NCBI RefSeq assembly: GCF_022842375.1
Contig: NZ_JALHPR010000003.1
Coordinates: 1-64,000, forward strand
From: Elioraea sp.
GTDB lineage: Bacteria; Pseudomonadota; Alphaproteobacteria; Acetobacterales; Acetobacteraceae
Length of the DNA stretch: 64,000 nt
Direction of reading: 5' to 3'
How positions within the stretch are numbered: position 1 is the first letter of the stretch; every line of letters begins with the position of its first letter. Below the pieces are notes generated by a model, which saw nothing but the letters and a program-made list of their open reading frames with translations, was not told the origin of the DNA and did no database searches. Of the stretch, positions 49,872 through 57,485 are shown in pieces. The position numbers and the translations under genes were made by a program.

Positions 49872-51086
49872 ATGGGAACGACGGCCGCAGACGTCGCGGC
49901 CGCCGCCGCCCGCATCGCCGGGCAGATTGTCCGCACCCCGCTGGTTGCCGCGCACGGGCTGTCACGACGCCTCGGCACCGAGATCTTCCTCAAGCTTGAG
50001 ACCCTGCACCGTACCGGCAGCTTCAAGGAACGCGGCGCGCTGAACCGGCTGCTCGCACTCAGCGACGATGAGCGGGCGCGCGGCGTCATCACGATGTCGG
50101 CAGGCAACCACGCACAGGCCGTCGCGTACCACGCCGCACGACTAGGCATCGCAGCCACCGTCGTGATGCCGCGCTTCACCCCCAACGCCAAGGTGGGGCG
50201 TACCGCCTCGCACGGGGCCACGGTGGTGCTCGAGGGCGAGACTCTGGGCGACTCCGCTGCCCATGCGCGAACCCTTGCCGCCGCCCAAGGCCTGACGATC
50301 ATCCACCCCTATGACGACGATCTCGTGATCGCGGGACAGGGCACGGCGGCGCTCGAAATGCTGGCCGACGAACCCGGGCTGGACACGCTCGTCATCCCCG
50401 TCGGCGGCGGCGGGCTGATCGCGGGCTGCGCGCTGGTCGCACGCGCGCTGAGGCCCGGGATGAAGGTGATCGGCGTCGAGGTTGCCGGCTGGACGTCAGC
50501 CGCGCAGCGACTTGCCGGCGACGCGGTGCACACAGGCGGGGCGACGATAGCCGAAGGCATCGCCGTGAACGATGTGGGTGAGCGGCCCTACACCATCATC
50601 CGCGACCTGGTCGACGAGGTTCTCGTGGTACCCGAAGCCGCAGTCGAGACCGCGATCGTGCTGCTGGCGGAGGAGGCGAAGCTCGTCGCCGAGGGGGCAG
50701 GTGCCGCGGGGATCGCGGCGATCCTTCACCATCCGGATCGTTTCGTGGGCAGGCGGATCGGGGTCATCCTCTGCGGCGGCAACGTGGATGTGCGCATCCT
50801 CGCCAACGTTCTTCTGCGCGGGCTCGCGCGCGATGGGCGGATGCTCCGCCTCGCCATCGACATCGCCGACCGGCCTGGCGTTCTCGCCGATGTCGCCGGC
50901 CGCATCGCGCAGGCCGGCGGCAACATCATCGAGGTGGCGCACCAGCGCCTGTTCGCCGCCGAAAGCGTGAAGGCGGCCGAGCTCGACCTCGTGGTCGAGG
51001 CGCGCGACAGGGCGCATGGCCAGGCGATCCTCGCAGCACTCGCGGGTGCCGCATTCACCGTGAAGATGCTCCCGCCCGGCGGCTGA
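49872..51086 (+). CDS. threonine ammonia-lyase with ACT domain
   Basis: A 404-residue PLP enzyme. The lysine segment HRTGSFKERGA carries K52, the phosphate-binding glycine loop is VIPVGGGGLIAG, and a C-terminal ACT-like domain starts near residue 325 (LRLAIDIADRPGVLADVAGRI). It deaminates threonine (or serine) to a 2-oxo acid. This size and domain set match the TdcB-like group. Isoleucine synthesis and catabolic roles both remain possible. It is one base downstream of the greA stop and probably shares its transcript. Confidence 0.9.
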   Translation: MGTTAADVAAAAARIAGQIVRTPLVAAHGLSRRLGTEIFLKLETLHRTGSFKERGALNRLLALSDDERARGVITMSAGNHAQAVAYHAARLGIAATVVMPRFTPNAKVGRTASHGATVVLEGETLGDSAAHARTLAAAQGLTIIHPYDDDLVIAGQGTAALEMLADEPGLDTLVIPVGGGGLIAGCALVARALRPGMKVIGVEVAGWTSAAQRLAGDAVHTGGATIAEGIAVNDVGERPYTIIRDLVDEVLVVPEAAVETAIVLLAEEAKLVAEGAGAAGIAAILHHPDRFVGRRIGVILCGGNVDVRILANVLLRGLARDGRMLRLAIDIADRPGVLADVAGRIAQAGGNIIEVAHQRLFAAESVKAAELDLVVEARDRAHGQAILAALAGAAFTVKMLPPGG

Positions 51087-51110
51087 AGCGCGCGCGATGC
51101 CCTTCGGGCA

Positions 51111-51890
51111 TCACTCCATGTGCCAGCCGTGGCTCGCGATCAGGCTCTGCCCGGTCAGCGCGGCGTTGGGGTAGGCGGCGAAGAACAGCGTCACGTCGGC
51201 GATATCGTCGACCGTCGTGAACTCCCCGTCGGCGGTGTCCTTCAGCATCACCTTCCTCACCACCTCGTCCTCTGAGATGCCGAGCGTGGCGGCCTGTTCG
51301 GGGATCTGCTTCCGCACCAGCTGGGTCAGCACGAAGCCCGGGGCGACGAGGTTCGCCGTCACGCCCTTCGGCGCCCCCTCGCGCGCGACGGCGCGCGTCA
51401 GGCCGAGCAGCCCGTGCTTGGCGGTGATGTAGGGCGCCTTCAGCAGCGAGGCGGTCTTGGAGTGGACAGAGCCCATGTAGATGATCCGCCCATGCTTCTG
51501 GCTGTACATGTGCGGGATGGCCGCGCGCGTCAGCAGGAACGCGCCGTCGAGATGGATCGCGAGCATGCGCTTCCACTCCGCGAAGCTGAACTCCTCGACA
51601 GGGTGGACGATCTGGATCCCGGCATTGCTGACGGCGATGTCGAGCCGGCCCCAGGCCTCGACCACCTGCGCGACGCCGCCATTCACCGCTGCCTCGTCCG
51701 CCACGTCCATCGCGACCGCGATCGCGGTGCCACCCTTGGCGGTGATCGCGGCTGCGGCTTCCTCCGCTGCGCCGATCGCGACATCGGCGATGGCGACCTT
51801 CGCCCCTTCGGCGGCGAAGCGCTCGGCGATCGCGCGGCCGATCCCGCTCGCGGCCCCGGTGACGATGGCAGTGCGGTTCTCGAGGCGCAT
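51111..51890 (-). CDS. bdhA: 3-hydroxybutyrate dehydrogenase
   Basis: A 259-residue SDR. TGAASGIG is near residues 11-18, SNAGIQ near 89-94 and the catalytic Tyr/Lys in APYITAKHGLLGLTR. Phrases specific for bacterial D-3-hydroxybutyrate dehydrogenase are FVLTQLVRKQIPEQAATLG (the two-part C-terminal loop) and GQSLIASHGWHM at the end. It interconverts 3-hydroxybutyrate and acetoacetate, used with polyhydroxybutyrate stores. I start at the ATG at 51890 (MRLENRTAIVTG). It is convergent with the threonine ammonia-lyase gene and downstream of lrp. Confidence 0.88.
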   Translation of the reverse strand: MRLENRTAIVTGAASGIGRAIAERFAAEGAKVAIADVAIGAAEEAAAAITAKGGTAIAVAMDVADEAAVNGGVAQVVEAWGRLDIAVSNAGIQIVHPVEEFSFAEWKRMLAIHLDGAFLLTRAAIPHMYSQKHGRIIYMGSVHSKTASLLKAPYITAKHGLLGLTRAVAREGAPKGVTANLVAPGFVLTQLVRKQIPEQAATLGISEDEVVRKVMLKDTADGEFTTVDDIADVTLFFAAYPNAALTGQSLIASHGWHME

Positions 51891-52006
51891 GGGCAGCGGG
51901 TCCTTCTCGTGCTCGGCCTGAACTCGGCCGACCGCGTCTACACCAGCGCGGCACCGCCCGTCAGCCTTCGCGCGGCGACCACGCTGCGTGACGTCACCCG
52001 CGTGCG

Positions 52007-52495
52007 TCACCCGAGTGCGATGGGAACGCCTGCCTCGTCCTTGCCGGTGCGGATGGTCTGCAGCGTCTGCACGCGGGTGACGTTCTGTGCTCCCGTCAAT
52101 CGCCGCGTCAGCTCGTTCTCATGCGCGGTATCGCGCGCCACGAGCTTCAGCATGAAGTCGCCGCCGCCGCGGATCATGTGGCACTCGCGCACCTCGGCCC
52201 AGGCGCTGACCATCGCCTCGAACGCGTCGAGCACCGTCTGGCGCTGGCTGTCGAGGCCGACAAGGGCGAAGAACATCACGTCATAGCCGAGATGGGCGGG
52301 CTCGGTGTCGGCATGGTATCCGCGAATGATTCCGGCCTCCTCGAGCCGGCGGACGCGCCTGAGGCAGGGCGGGGCGGAGATGCCCGCCCGCTTGGCGAGC
52401 TCGACATTCGTCATCCGCCCATCGGCCTGGAGCTCGGCGAGGATTCGCCGATCGATGGCATCGAGCACCGGTGCTTCCCCGGTGGTTTTCCGCAT
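52007..52495 (-). CDS. Lrp/AsnC family transcriptional regulator
   Basis: A 162-residue regulator with an N-terminal HTH (LDAIDRRILAELQADGRMTNVELAKRAGIS) and a RAM ligand domain with the GGGDFMLKLVARD block. I use the ATG at 52495 (MRKTTGEAPVLD), where homology begins. Lrp-type proteins are octamers that sense amino acids. The gene is divergent from trxB. An AT-centred inverted repeat lies 36 bases upstream and is a likely autoregulatory site. Confidence 0.92.
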   Translation of the reverse strand: MRKTTGEAPVLDAIDRRILAELQADGRMTNVELAKRAGISAPPCLRRVRRLEEAGIIRGYHADTEPAHLGYDVMFFALVGLDSQRQTVLDAFEAMVSAWAEVRECHMIRGGGDFMLKLVARDTAHENELTRRLTGAQNVTRVQTLQTIRTGKDEAGVPIALG

Positions 52496-52530
52496 GTGCG
52501 CAATCCCGAAACGACTTGCCGCCTGTTCGC

Positions 52531-52557
52531 GCAAGAATATTGCATGCGGCGCCGCAT
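52531..52557. promoter_or_regulatory. AT-centred inverted repeat and perfect palindrome between lrp and trxB
   Basis: GCAA-GAATA-TTGC (52531-52543) is a 13-base AT-centred inverted repeat of the kind bound by Lrp-type proteins. It is directly followed by a 14-base perfect palindrome, ATGCGGC-GCCGCAT (52544-52557). Both lie in the divergent gap and could control either gene. Confidence 0.4.
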
Positions 52558-52650
52558 CGCGAAAGGGTCAGGCCCGACAAACGCACTCGGCGGATGCTGT
52601 GCCTTGCCTGCGCACCGCGCTGGGCAATATCCTGGCCATGCAGGAAGGGC

Positions 52651-53628
52651 ATGGATGACATGGCGGAGCAGATCACCACGCCGGTGCTGATCATCGGCGC
52701 CGGGCCGGCAGGCTACACGGCGGCGATTTACGCCGCACGTGCCGCCCTATCCCCCGTGCTCGTCGCCGGGCTGCAACCTGGCGGGCAGCTGACAATCACT
52801 ACCGATGTCGAGAACTATCCCGGCTTCGCCGACGTCATCCAGGGCCCCTGGCTCATGGAGCAGATGCGCAAGCAGGCGGAGCATGTCGGCACCACTGTGG
52901 TGGAGGACATCATCACGGCGGTCGACTTCTCCCGCCGCCCGTTCCGCGCGACGGGCGATTCGGGAACCGCCTGGTTCGCCGAGACGGTGATCATCGCCAC
53001 GGGAGCGCAGGCACGCTGGCTCGGCCTCGAGAGCGAGAAGCGCCTCTCGGGTGCGGGCGTGTCGGCCTGCGCGACGTGCGACGGGTTCTTCTTCCGCGGG
53101 CGCGAGGTGGTGGTCGTCGGCGGCGGAAACTCGGCGGTGGAGGAGGCGCTCTACCTCGCCAACCTCGCCTCGAAGGTGACGCTGGTCCACCGGCGCGACA
53201 GCCTGCGGGCGGAAAAGATCCTGCAGGCGCGGCTGTTCGCCCACCCCAAGGTCAATGTTCTGTGGAACAAGGTGGTCGAGGAAATCATCGGTGAGGGCAC
53301 GCCGCCTGCCGTCATCGGCGTGCGAATGACGGATACGGTTAACGGGGTGGAGAGTACGCTCGCGACCGAGGGCGTGTTCGTCGCCATTGGCCACACCCCG
53401 ACGACGGGGCTGTTCAAGGGCCAGGTCGCGATGGACGGTGACGGCTACATCGTCACAACGCCGGGCAGCACGCGCACCTCGGTGCCCGGCGTGTTCGCGG
53501 CGGGCGATGTGCAGGACAAGGTCTTCCGCCAGGCGGTGACGGCGGCGGGCACCGGCTGCATGGCCGCGTTGGAGGCCGAGAAGTTCCTCGCCATGCACCA
53601 CGGCGCGGCAGCGCTGGCGGCAGAGTAG
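52651..53628 (+). CDS. trxB: thioredoxin reductase
   Basis: A 325-residue flavoprotein that reduces thioredoxin with NADPH. The FAD motif GAGPAG is at residues 16-21, the redox-active CATC (C140/C143) in SACATCDGFFF, the NADPH motif VVVGGGNSAVEEA in the second domain, and AAGDVQDKVFRQ near the end. AGGAAGG lies between the candidate starts; I use the ATG at 52651, but the ATG at 52660 is equally possible. It is divergent from lrp. The lysR gene follows after 131 bases without an obvious terminator. Confidence 0.96.
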   Translation: MDDMAEQITTPVLIIGAGPAGYTAAIYAARAALSPVLVAGLQPGGQLTITTDVENYPGFADVIQGPWLMEQMRKQAEHVGTTVVEDIITAVDFSRRPFRATGDSGTAWFAETVIIATGAQARWLGLESEKRLSGAGVSACATCDGFFFRGREVVVVGGGNSAVEEALYLANLASKVTLVHRRDSLRAEKILQARLFAHPKVNVLWNKVVEEIIGEGTPPAVIGVRMTDTVNGVESTLATEGVFVAIGHTPTTGLFKGQVAMDGDGYIVTTPGSTRTSVPGVFAAGDVQDKVFRQAVTAAGTGCMAALEAEKFLAMHHGAAALAAE

Positions 53629-53759
53629 GCGAGAAAGCGTCACGGTGGTGGCCAAGGGGCAAGCCCTGGGCACGCCACCGGCAGGGAGGCTGGTCGACGG
53701 ATGAATGCCGCACACGTGGCATCCTATCCCGCGCGGCGCGGCCCGATCGGGAGTTAAGA

Positions 53760-54644
53760 ATGGACTGGGACAAGTTGCGGGTCTTCCACGCCGTGGCGGA
53801 GGCAGGAAGCTTCACCCATGCGGGTGAGACGCTGAACCTCTCGCAGTCGGCCGTCAGCCGCCAGATCTCGGCGCTCGAGGAGGCGCTGGCGGTACCGCTG
53901 TTCCACCGCCACGCGCGCGGCCTGATCCTGACCGAGCAGGGCGAGACGCTGAACCGCACCGTGCGCGAGGTCTTCGCCAAGCTCGCGATGACCGAGACGC
54001 TGCTGACCGAGAGCAAGGAGAAGCCGACCGGCAAGCTCAAGGTCACGACGACCGTCGCCTTCGGCTCGACTTGGCTTGCCCCGCGGCTCAAGGACTTCCT
54101 CGACCACTACCCCGAGATCACGCTGTCGGTCGTGCTCGACGATGCCGAGCTCGACCTCGCGATGCGCGAGGCCGATGTCGCGATCCGCATGCACCCGCCG
54201 CGACAGCCGGACCTCGTGCAGCGCCACCTGCTGACGATCTCGTGGGTCATCTTCGCCTCGGCCGAGTATCTCGCCGCCCACGGCACGCCCGAGCGGGTGG
54301 AGGATCTCGCCGATCACCGGATCGTGCTCTACGGCGACTATCGCCCGCCGGTGCCCGACATCAACTGGCTCGCCGAGGCAGGGCGGCGTGCAGGCGTATC
54401 GCGCAAGCCGGCGCTCGAGATGAACTCGATCTTCGGCATGCTGCGGGCGGTGAAAAGCGGCCTCGGCATCGCGGCGCTGCCCGACTACATGATCGAGGAG
54501 ACGGCCGATCTCGTGCGCATCCTGCCCGACGTGAAGGCGCCGCGGGTCGATGCCTATTTCGTCTACCCGGAGGAGCTCAGGAACTCCAAGCGTGTGGCCG
54601 TTTTCCGCGACTTCCTGCTGGCGCGCCTCGCCGACAAGGGCTGA
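53760..54644 (+). CDS. LysR family transcriptional regulator
   Basis: A 294-residue LysR protein. The N-terminal winged HTH (WDKLRVFHAVAEAGSFTHAGETLNLSQSAVSRQISALE split across residues 2-40) and the effector domain (from about 90) are both complete. GGGAG precedes the ATG. It follows trxB in the same orientation, a neighbourhood I recall as frequent in alphaproteobacteria, so it is probably a conserved core regulator rather than a local one. Its target and ligand are not evident. Confidence 0.9.
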   Translation: MDWDKLRVFHAVAEAGSFTHAGETLNLSQSAVSRQISALEEALAVPLFHRHARGLILTEQGETLNRTVREVFAKLAMTETLLTESKEKPTGKLKVTTTVAFGSTWLAPRLKDFLDHYPEITLSVVLDDAELDLAMREADVAIRMHPPRQPDLVQRHLLTISWVIFASAEYLAAHGTPERVEDLADHRIVLYGDYRPPVPDINWLAEAGRRAGVSRKPALEMNSIFGMLRAVKSGLGIAALPDYMIEETADLVRILPDVKAPRVDAYFVYPEELRNSKRVAVFRDFLLARLADKG

Positions 54645-54645
54645 C

Positions 54646-54689
54646 AGGCGGGAAGCGGCGGGGCCCGGTTGGGCCGTTGCCCCCCGCCT
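54646..54689. terminator. imperfect long hairpin between lysR and the PEP-CTERM gene
   Basis: Outer arms AGGCGGG (54646-54652) and CCCGCCT (54683-54689) enclose an inner GGCCC-GGTT-GGGCC stem. It begins right after the lysR stop codon. There is no U-run. Confidence 0.4.
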
Positions 54690-54719
54690 GGCTAAACGGC
54701 GACGTGCCGGTAGGCTGCG

Positions 54720-55487
54720 TCAGCCCCTGAAGGCCGCCGCCGGCAAGGCGCCCTGCAGAGCGGCCCGCTGCCGCACCACGGCGCCTAGGCCGAGGAGCGC
54801 GATGCCGAACAGCAGCAGTGCCGCCGGCTCGGGCACAGACACGGGCTGGTCGGAGATCGTGATGTCGCTCGCCGCCACCTCGCCGTTGTCGCCCACCTCG
54901 CCGATGTAGAGGTAGAGGGGCGACGAGATCGCAAGCGGCGCGACAAGGTTGATGGAGAGGACGCCACCGTCCCCGAGGCTCACGAAGCCCGCGGCACCGG
55001 GTATGGCCGTGGTTGAGTTGCCATCGAACAGGTTGAGCGTGGCGACCGCGTTGTTCACCTGGCCGCCGGAGGTTCCGAACAGGGCAGGGTCCGCCGGCGG
55101 GCGCTGGGTTCCAGCGGTCAGGATCGAGTTCGCGAAGTCGAGCGCCACGGCGGGCGCCAGGAGCCCGACCTGTGATGCATCGCTGATGAAGACCGTCGAG
55201 ATCACCAGGGCGTCGAGGTCGAAGCCGCTGAACTGGCTGCCGGAGCCGCCCACGCCGCTGTTGCTGTCGCGGATCGTGATCGAGGCGATCTGGCCGACGC
55301 CGAGGCCGGAGAGATCGGCCCTGAAGACGCCGGTCTGGGCAGGGCTGCCGCCCGTCAAGCCGGTGATCTGGGTGAACGTTACCGGTGCCGCGTCGGCCTG
55401 CGTTGTACCGAAGGCGAAGGCGGCAACAAGGGCCGCGGCCCCTGCAAGCCGCCGCACGAGCAGCGGCGTCGTGATCCTGTCTGTCAT
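54720..55487 (-). CDS. PEP-CTERM sorting-domain protein
   Basis: A 255-residue exported protein. The signal peptide (about 1-33) ends in TQADAA. The body is rich in Gly, Ser, Asp and Thr with no known enzymatic motif. The C-terminus carries VPEPAALLLFGIALLGLGAVVRQR: the PEP motif, a hydrophobic helix and basic residues recognised by exosortase. Such proteins are anchored or released to exopolysaccharide or biofilm matrices. AGGAGGG precedes the ATG at 55487. No exosortase gene is in the window. Confidence 0.88.
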   Translation of the reverse strand: MTDRITTPLLVRRLAGAAALVAAFAFGTTQADAAPVTFTQITGLTGGSPAQTGVFRADLSGLGVGQIASITIRDSNSGVGGSGSQFSGFDLDALVISTVFISDASQVGLLAPAVALDFANSILTAGTQRPPADPALFGTSGGQVNNAVATLNLFDGNSTTAIPGAAGFVSLGDGGVLSINLVAPLAISSPLYLYIGEVGDNGEVAASDITISDQPVSVPEPAALLLFGIALLGLGAVVRQRAALQGALPAAAFRG

Positions 55488-55842
55488 GGCATCCCTCCTG
55501 TTGTTCTGGGCCGTCCTGGCGTCGTCACTGGCACGATTGGATGCGCCAGTTTTTGACAGAGCAATTTCCGTGCCGCCTTGGCAACGACCCTGAAATGACA
55601 GGCAGAACAATGGCTTGCCAGGGCCCTGCCGGCCCGTCGGATGCCGCATACCCGTGAGTGTCAAGAGTTCCGACAGGTGTCGTCATGCCCGGCGACAAGC
55701 CCACCCACCGGCGCGGCTCGCCTGGCTGGCCCAGCGAACAATTTCATCCGCCTAAGGATTGCTTCGCGAGGAAACGAAAGCGGATATTGCTCTAGAAGGG
55801 CTGAGGTGCTGCCGAGGTGCCGTTGGAGAAGGAGCAGACGCG
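55488..55842. other. 355-base non-coding gap with a leader hairpin
   Basis: No convincing gene is seen. ATCCGC (55746-55751) and GCGGAT (55780-55785), with inner TTCG/CGAA, can form a hairpin in the leader of the DUF1330 gene. CAGGGCCCTG is a perfect 10-base palindrome near 55618-55627. TTGACA occurs at 55553-55558 on the + strand without a matching -10. Confidence 0.4.
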
Positions 55843-56139
55843 ATGCCGGCCTATCTGATCGCCAATGTCCGTGTGAAGGACGCAGCGAAATTCGAGGAAT
55901 ACCGGGCGCTGGTGCCGGCCGTGATCGCAGCGCATGGCGGCCGCTATCTCGTCCGCGGCGGCGCGATGACGCCGAAGGAAGGCACGCCACCGCATCGCGT
56001 GGTGATCCTGGAGTTCCCGACCATGGACGCAGCGCAGCAATTCTATGACTCGGATGACTATGCGCCGCTGCTGAAGCTTCGTCTCGAGGCTGCCGACAGT
56101 GACGTAACGCTCGTCGACGGCGTGGCACCTCCGGCCTGA
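55843..56139 (+). CDS. DUF1330 domain protein
   Basis: A 98-residue ferredoxin-like (dimeric alpha/beta barrel) protein of the DUF1330 family. The opening MPAYLIANVRVKDAAKFEEYRALVPA and the HRVVILEFPTMDAAQQFYDSDDY segment are characteristic. No function is established. GGAGAAGGAG lies upstream of the ATG. It is monocistronic, with non-coding stretches on both sides. Confidence 0.88.
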   Translation: MPAYLIANVRVKDAAKFEEYRALVPAVIAAHGGRYLVRGGAMTPKEGTPPHRVVILEFPTMDAAQQFYDSDDYAPLLKLRLEAADSDVTLVDGVAPPA

Positions 56140-56304
56140 GTGGGACGGCACGCGGGCGCCGATGATTGCACTCGGCGCTACAGCCAGATTGAAATCACAC
56201 TGAAAACAACGCCCTGGATGAAAGCCTTGTGAGCGCCATGCGGCTCCCGCATGGCCGTGTTGGCCATTTCGCGCTGCAACACGCGGGTTGGCAGCCCATA
56301 TGAT
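56140..56304. other. AT-richer gap with two hairpins and a TATGAT hexamer
   Basis: GCGCCGA/TCGGCGC (56156-56178) is a likely end of the DUF1330 message. GCCATGCGG-CTC-CCGCATGGC (56235-56255) is a perfect 9-base inverted repeat. TATGAT at 56299-56304 is a good -10 hexamer just upstream of the structured RNA candidate, but no good -35 is found. No gene is seen. Confidence 0.4.
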
Positions 56305-56502
56305 TTGCATAGAGAGTGCGCTGTAGCACACACGAATTCTGTGCAACCGGTTATTCGTTTCTGTGTTGACCAGTTATCGGCTTCGGCCGACCCAGTTCCG
56401 GCGCTTTGCCGGAAATCGGGGTCTTCGGACCCCATCGTCTCCCAGACGTGAAGCCTCCCTGTATCACTTGGCCCCGGTGGAAACACCGGGGCCCTCTTTC
56501 TT
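56305..56502 (+). ncRNA. candidate structured small RNA with five hairpins plus terminator
   Basis: About 200 bases without a gene contain a dense series of stems on the + strand. TTGCATAGA/TCTGTGCAA (56305-56346, one G-U pair) encloses a smaller GTGC/GCAC stem. Then come TCGGC-TTCG-GCCGA (56377-56390), TTCCGGC-GCTTT-GCCGGAA (56396-56414), GGGGTC-TTCG-GACCCC (56418-56433) and CGTCT-CCC-AGACG (56436-56448). A single-stranded GCCTCCCTG follows, then a strong terminator. Two UUCG tetraloops and a free CCTCCC, which could pair with ribosome-binding sites, are typical of regulatory RNAs. It does not match tmRNA, RNase P, SRP or 6S RNA motifs that I know. It could instead be the long leader of the amidase gene ending in an attenuator. 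Confidence 0.5.
56470..56502 (+). terminator. Rho-independent terminator
   Basis: GGCCCCGGTG (56470-56479), loop GAAA, CACCGGGGCC (56484-56493), then CTCTTTCTT. The stem is perfect over 10 pairs and is the only hairpin in the window with a good U-rich tail. Confidence 0.8.
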
Positions 56503-56583
56503 GCGGCCCCCGACCCTGGATCATCCGCCCGCACCATGGCCTCATGCGCCGTCCATCGGGGACGCTCGAACGGGGAGGCATGG

Positions 56584-57402
56584 ATGCGGGTCGCTGCGGT
56601 ACAAATGACGAGTGGCGCTGACGTGGCGGAAAACAGGGCCCGCGCGTGCCGTGAGATCGCCTCGGCGGCCACCCTGCACCGCGCCGACCTGGTCGTTCTG
56701 CCGGAGTTCTTCAACACACTCTATTTCGCGCAATACCAGGACAAGGCGCAGTTCGCGCTTGCCGAGCCAGAGGACGGGCCGACGCTGGCCGCCGTGCGCG
56801 AAGAGGCGAGGCGGCACAAGGTCGCGGTCATCGCCACGCTCTACGAGATGGCGGCCCCTGGCCTCTACTTCGACACGGCGTTCCATATCGACCCTGCCGG
56901 CGAGATCGTCTTCCGCTATCGCAAGGTGCATCCCGCTGCGGTGCTGAGCCTCGAGAAGCTCTATTTCCGCTACGGCGCACGGTTCGACACCTACCGGGTG
57001 GGCGAATGGCAGCTCGGCATCGGCATCTGCTACGACATGGCCTTCCCCGAGACGGCGCGCTCGCTTGCCATCAACGGGGCGGAGCTGCTGATCGCCCCCT
57101 ACGCGACGTCGCGCACCGCGATGTTCCAGGAGGTGCTGCGCACCCGCGCCTTCGAGAACGGAAGCTTCCTGGTCGCTGCGAACAAGGTCGGCCGCGAGGG
57201 TGACTGGACCTTCGGCGGCCAGAGCCTGATCGTCGACCCGACAGGCACCGTGCTGGCCACGGCCGATGCCAGGGAACAGACGATCATCGCGGCCGATCTC
57301 GCACGCGAGGCCGTGGTCCGCGCGCGCATCGACTTCCCGACGCGGCGCGACAGGCGGCCAGAGCTCTACGGCGCGATCACCGCCGAGGTGCCGAACCGCT
57401 GA
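56584..57402 (+). CDS. carbon-nitrogen hydrolase (nitrilase superfamily amidase)
   Basis: A 272-residue hydrolase. The Glu-Lys-Cys triad is visible as E41 (VVLPEFF), K114 (RYRKVHP) and C149 (GIGICYD). Length and pattern suit the N-carbamoylputrescine amidase / omega-amidase branch, which acts on carbamoyl or amide groups in the cytoplasm. I choose the ATG at 56584 (MRVAAVQMTS) with GGGGAGG upstream. A terminator lies 82 bases before it, so transcription either starts after that or is attenuated. The following gene is a periplasmic binding protein, 84 bases away across an inverted repeat. Confidence 0.85.
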   Translation: MRVAAVQMTSGADVAENRARACREIASAATLHRADLVVLPEFFNTLYFAQYQDKAQFALAEPEDGPTLAAVREEARRHKVAVIATLYEMAAPGLYFDTAFHIDPAGEIVFRYRKVHPAAVLSLEKLYFRYGARFDTYRVGEWQLGIGICYDMAFPETARSLAINGAELLIAPYATSRTAMFQEVLRTRAFENGSFLVAANKVGREGDWTFGGQSLIVDPTGTVLATADAREQTIIAADLAREAVVRARIDFPTRRDRRPELYGAITAEVPNR

Positions 57403-57429
57403 ACCTTCCGCCACCGGCCCCTGTTGTCA

Positions 57430-57462
57430 TTCCACCGCCGTTCCCGTCTGATGGCGGTGGAA
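57430..57462. terminator. perfect 10-base inverted repeat between amidase and binding-protein genes
   Basis: TTCCACCGCC (57430-57439) and GGCGGTGGAA (57453-57462) are exact complements around a 13-base loop. No U-run follows. It may be a terminator, mRNA-stabilising stem or protein-binding site. Confidence 0.35.
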
Positions 57463-57485
57463 CGATCAACGGTGGAGAGGGTTCG

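Noticed and set aside
56366-56390. TTGACC at 56366-56371 as the -35 of the small RNA
   Set aside because: No acceptable -10 lies 16-18 bases downstream, and it would start transcription inside the second hairpin.
56178-56717. Leftward 179-codon open frame over the non-coding gap and the amidase start
   Set aside because: No ribosome-binding site or recognisable motif. It runs antisense through the hairpin series and the amidase N-terminus.
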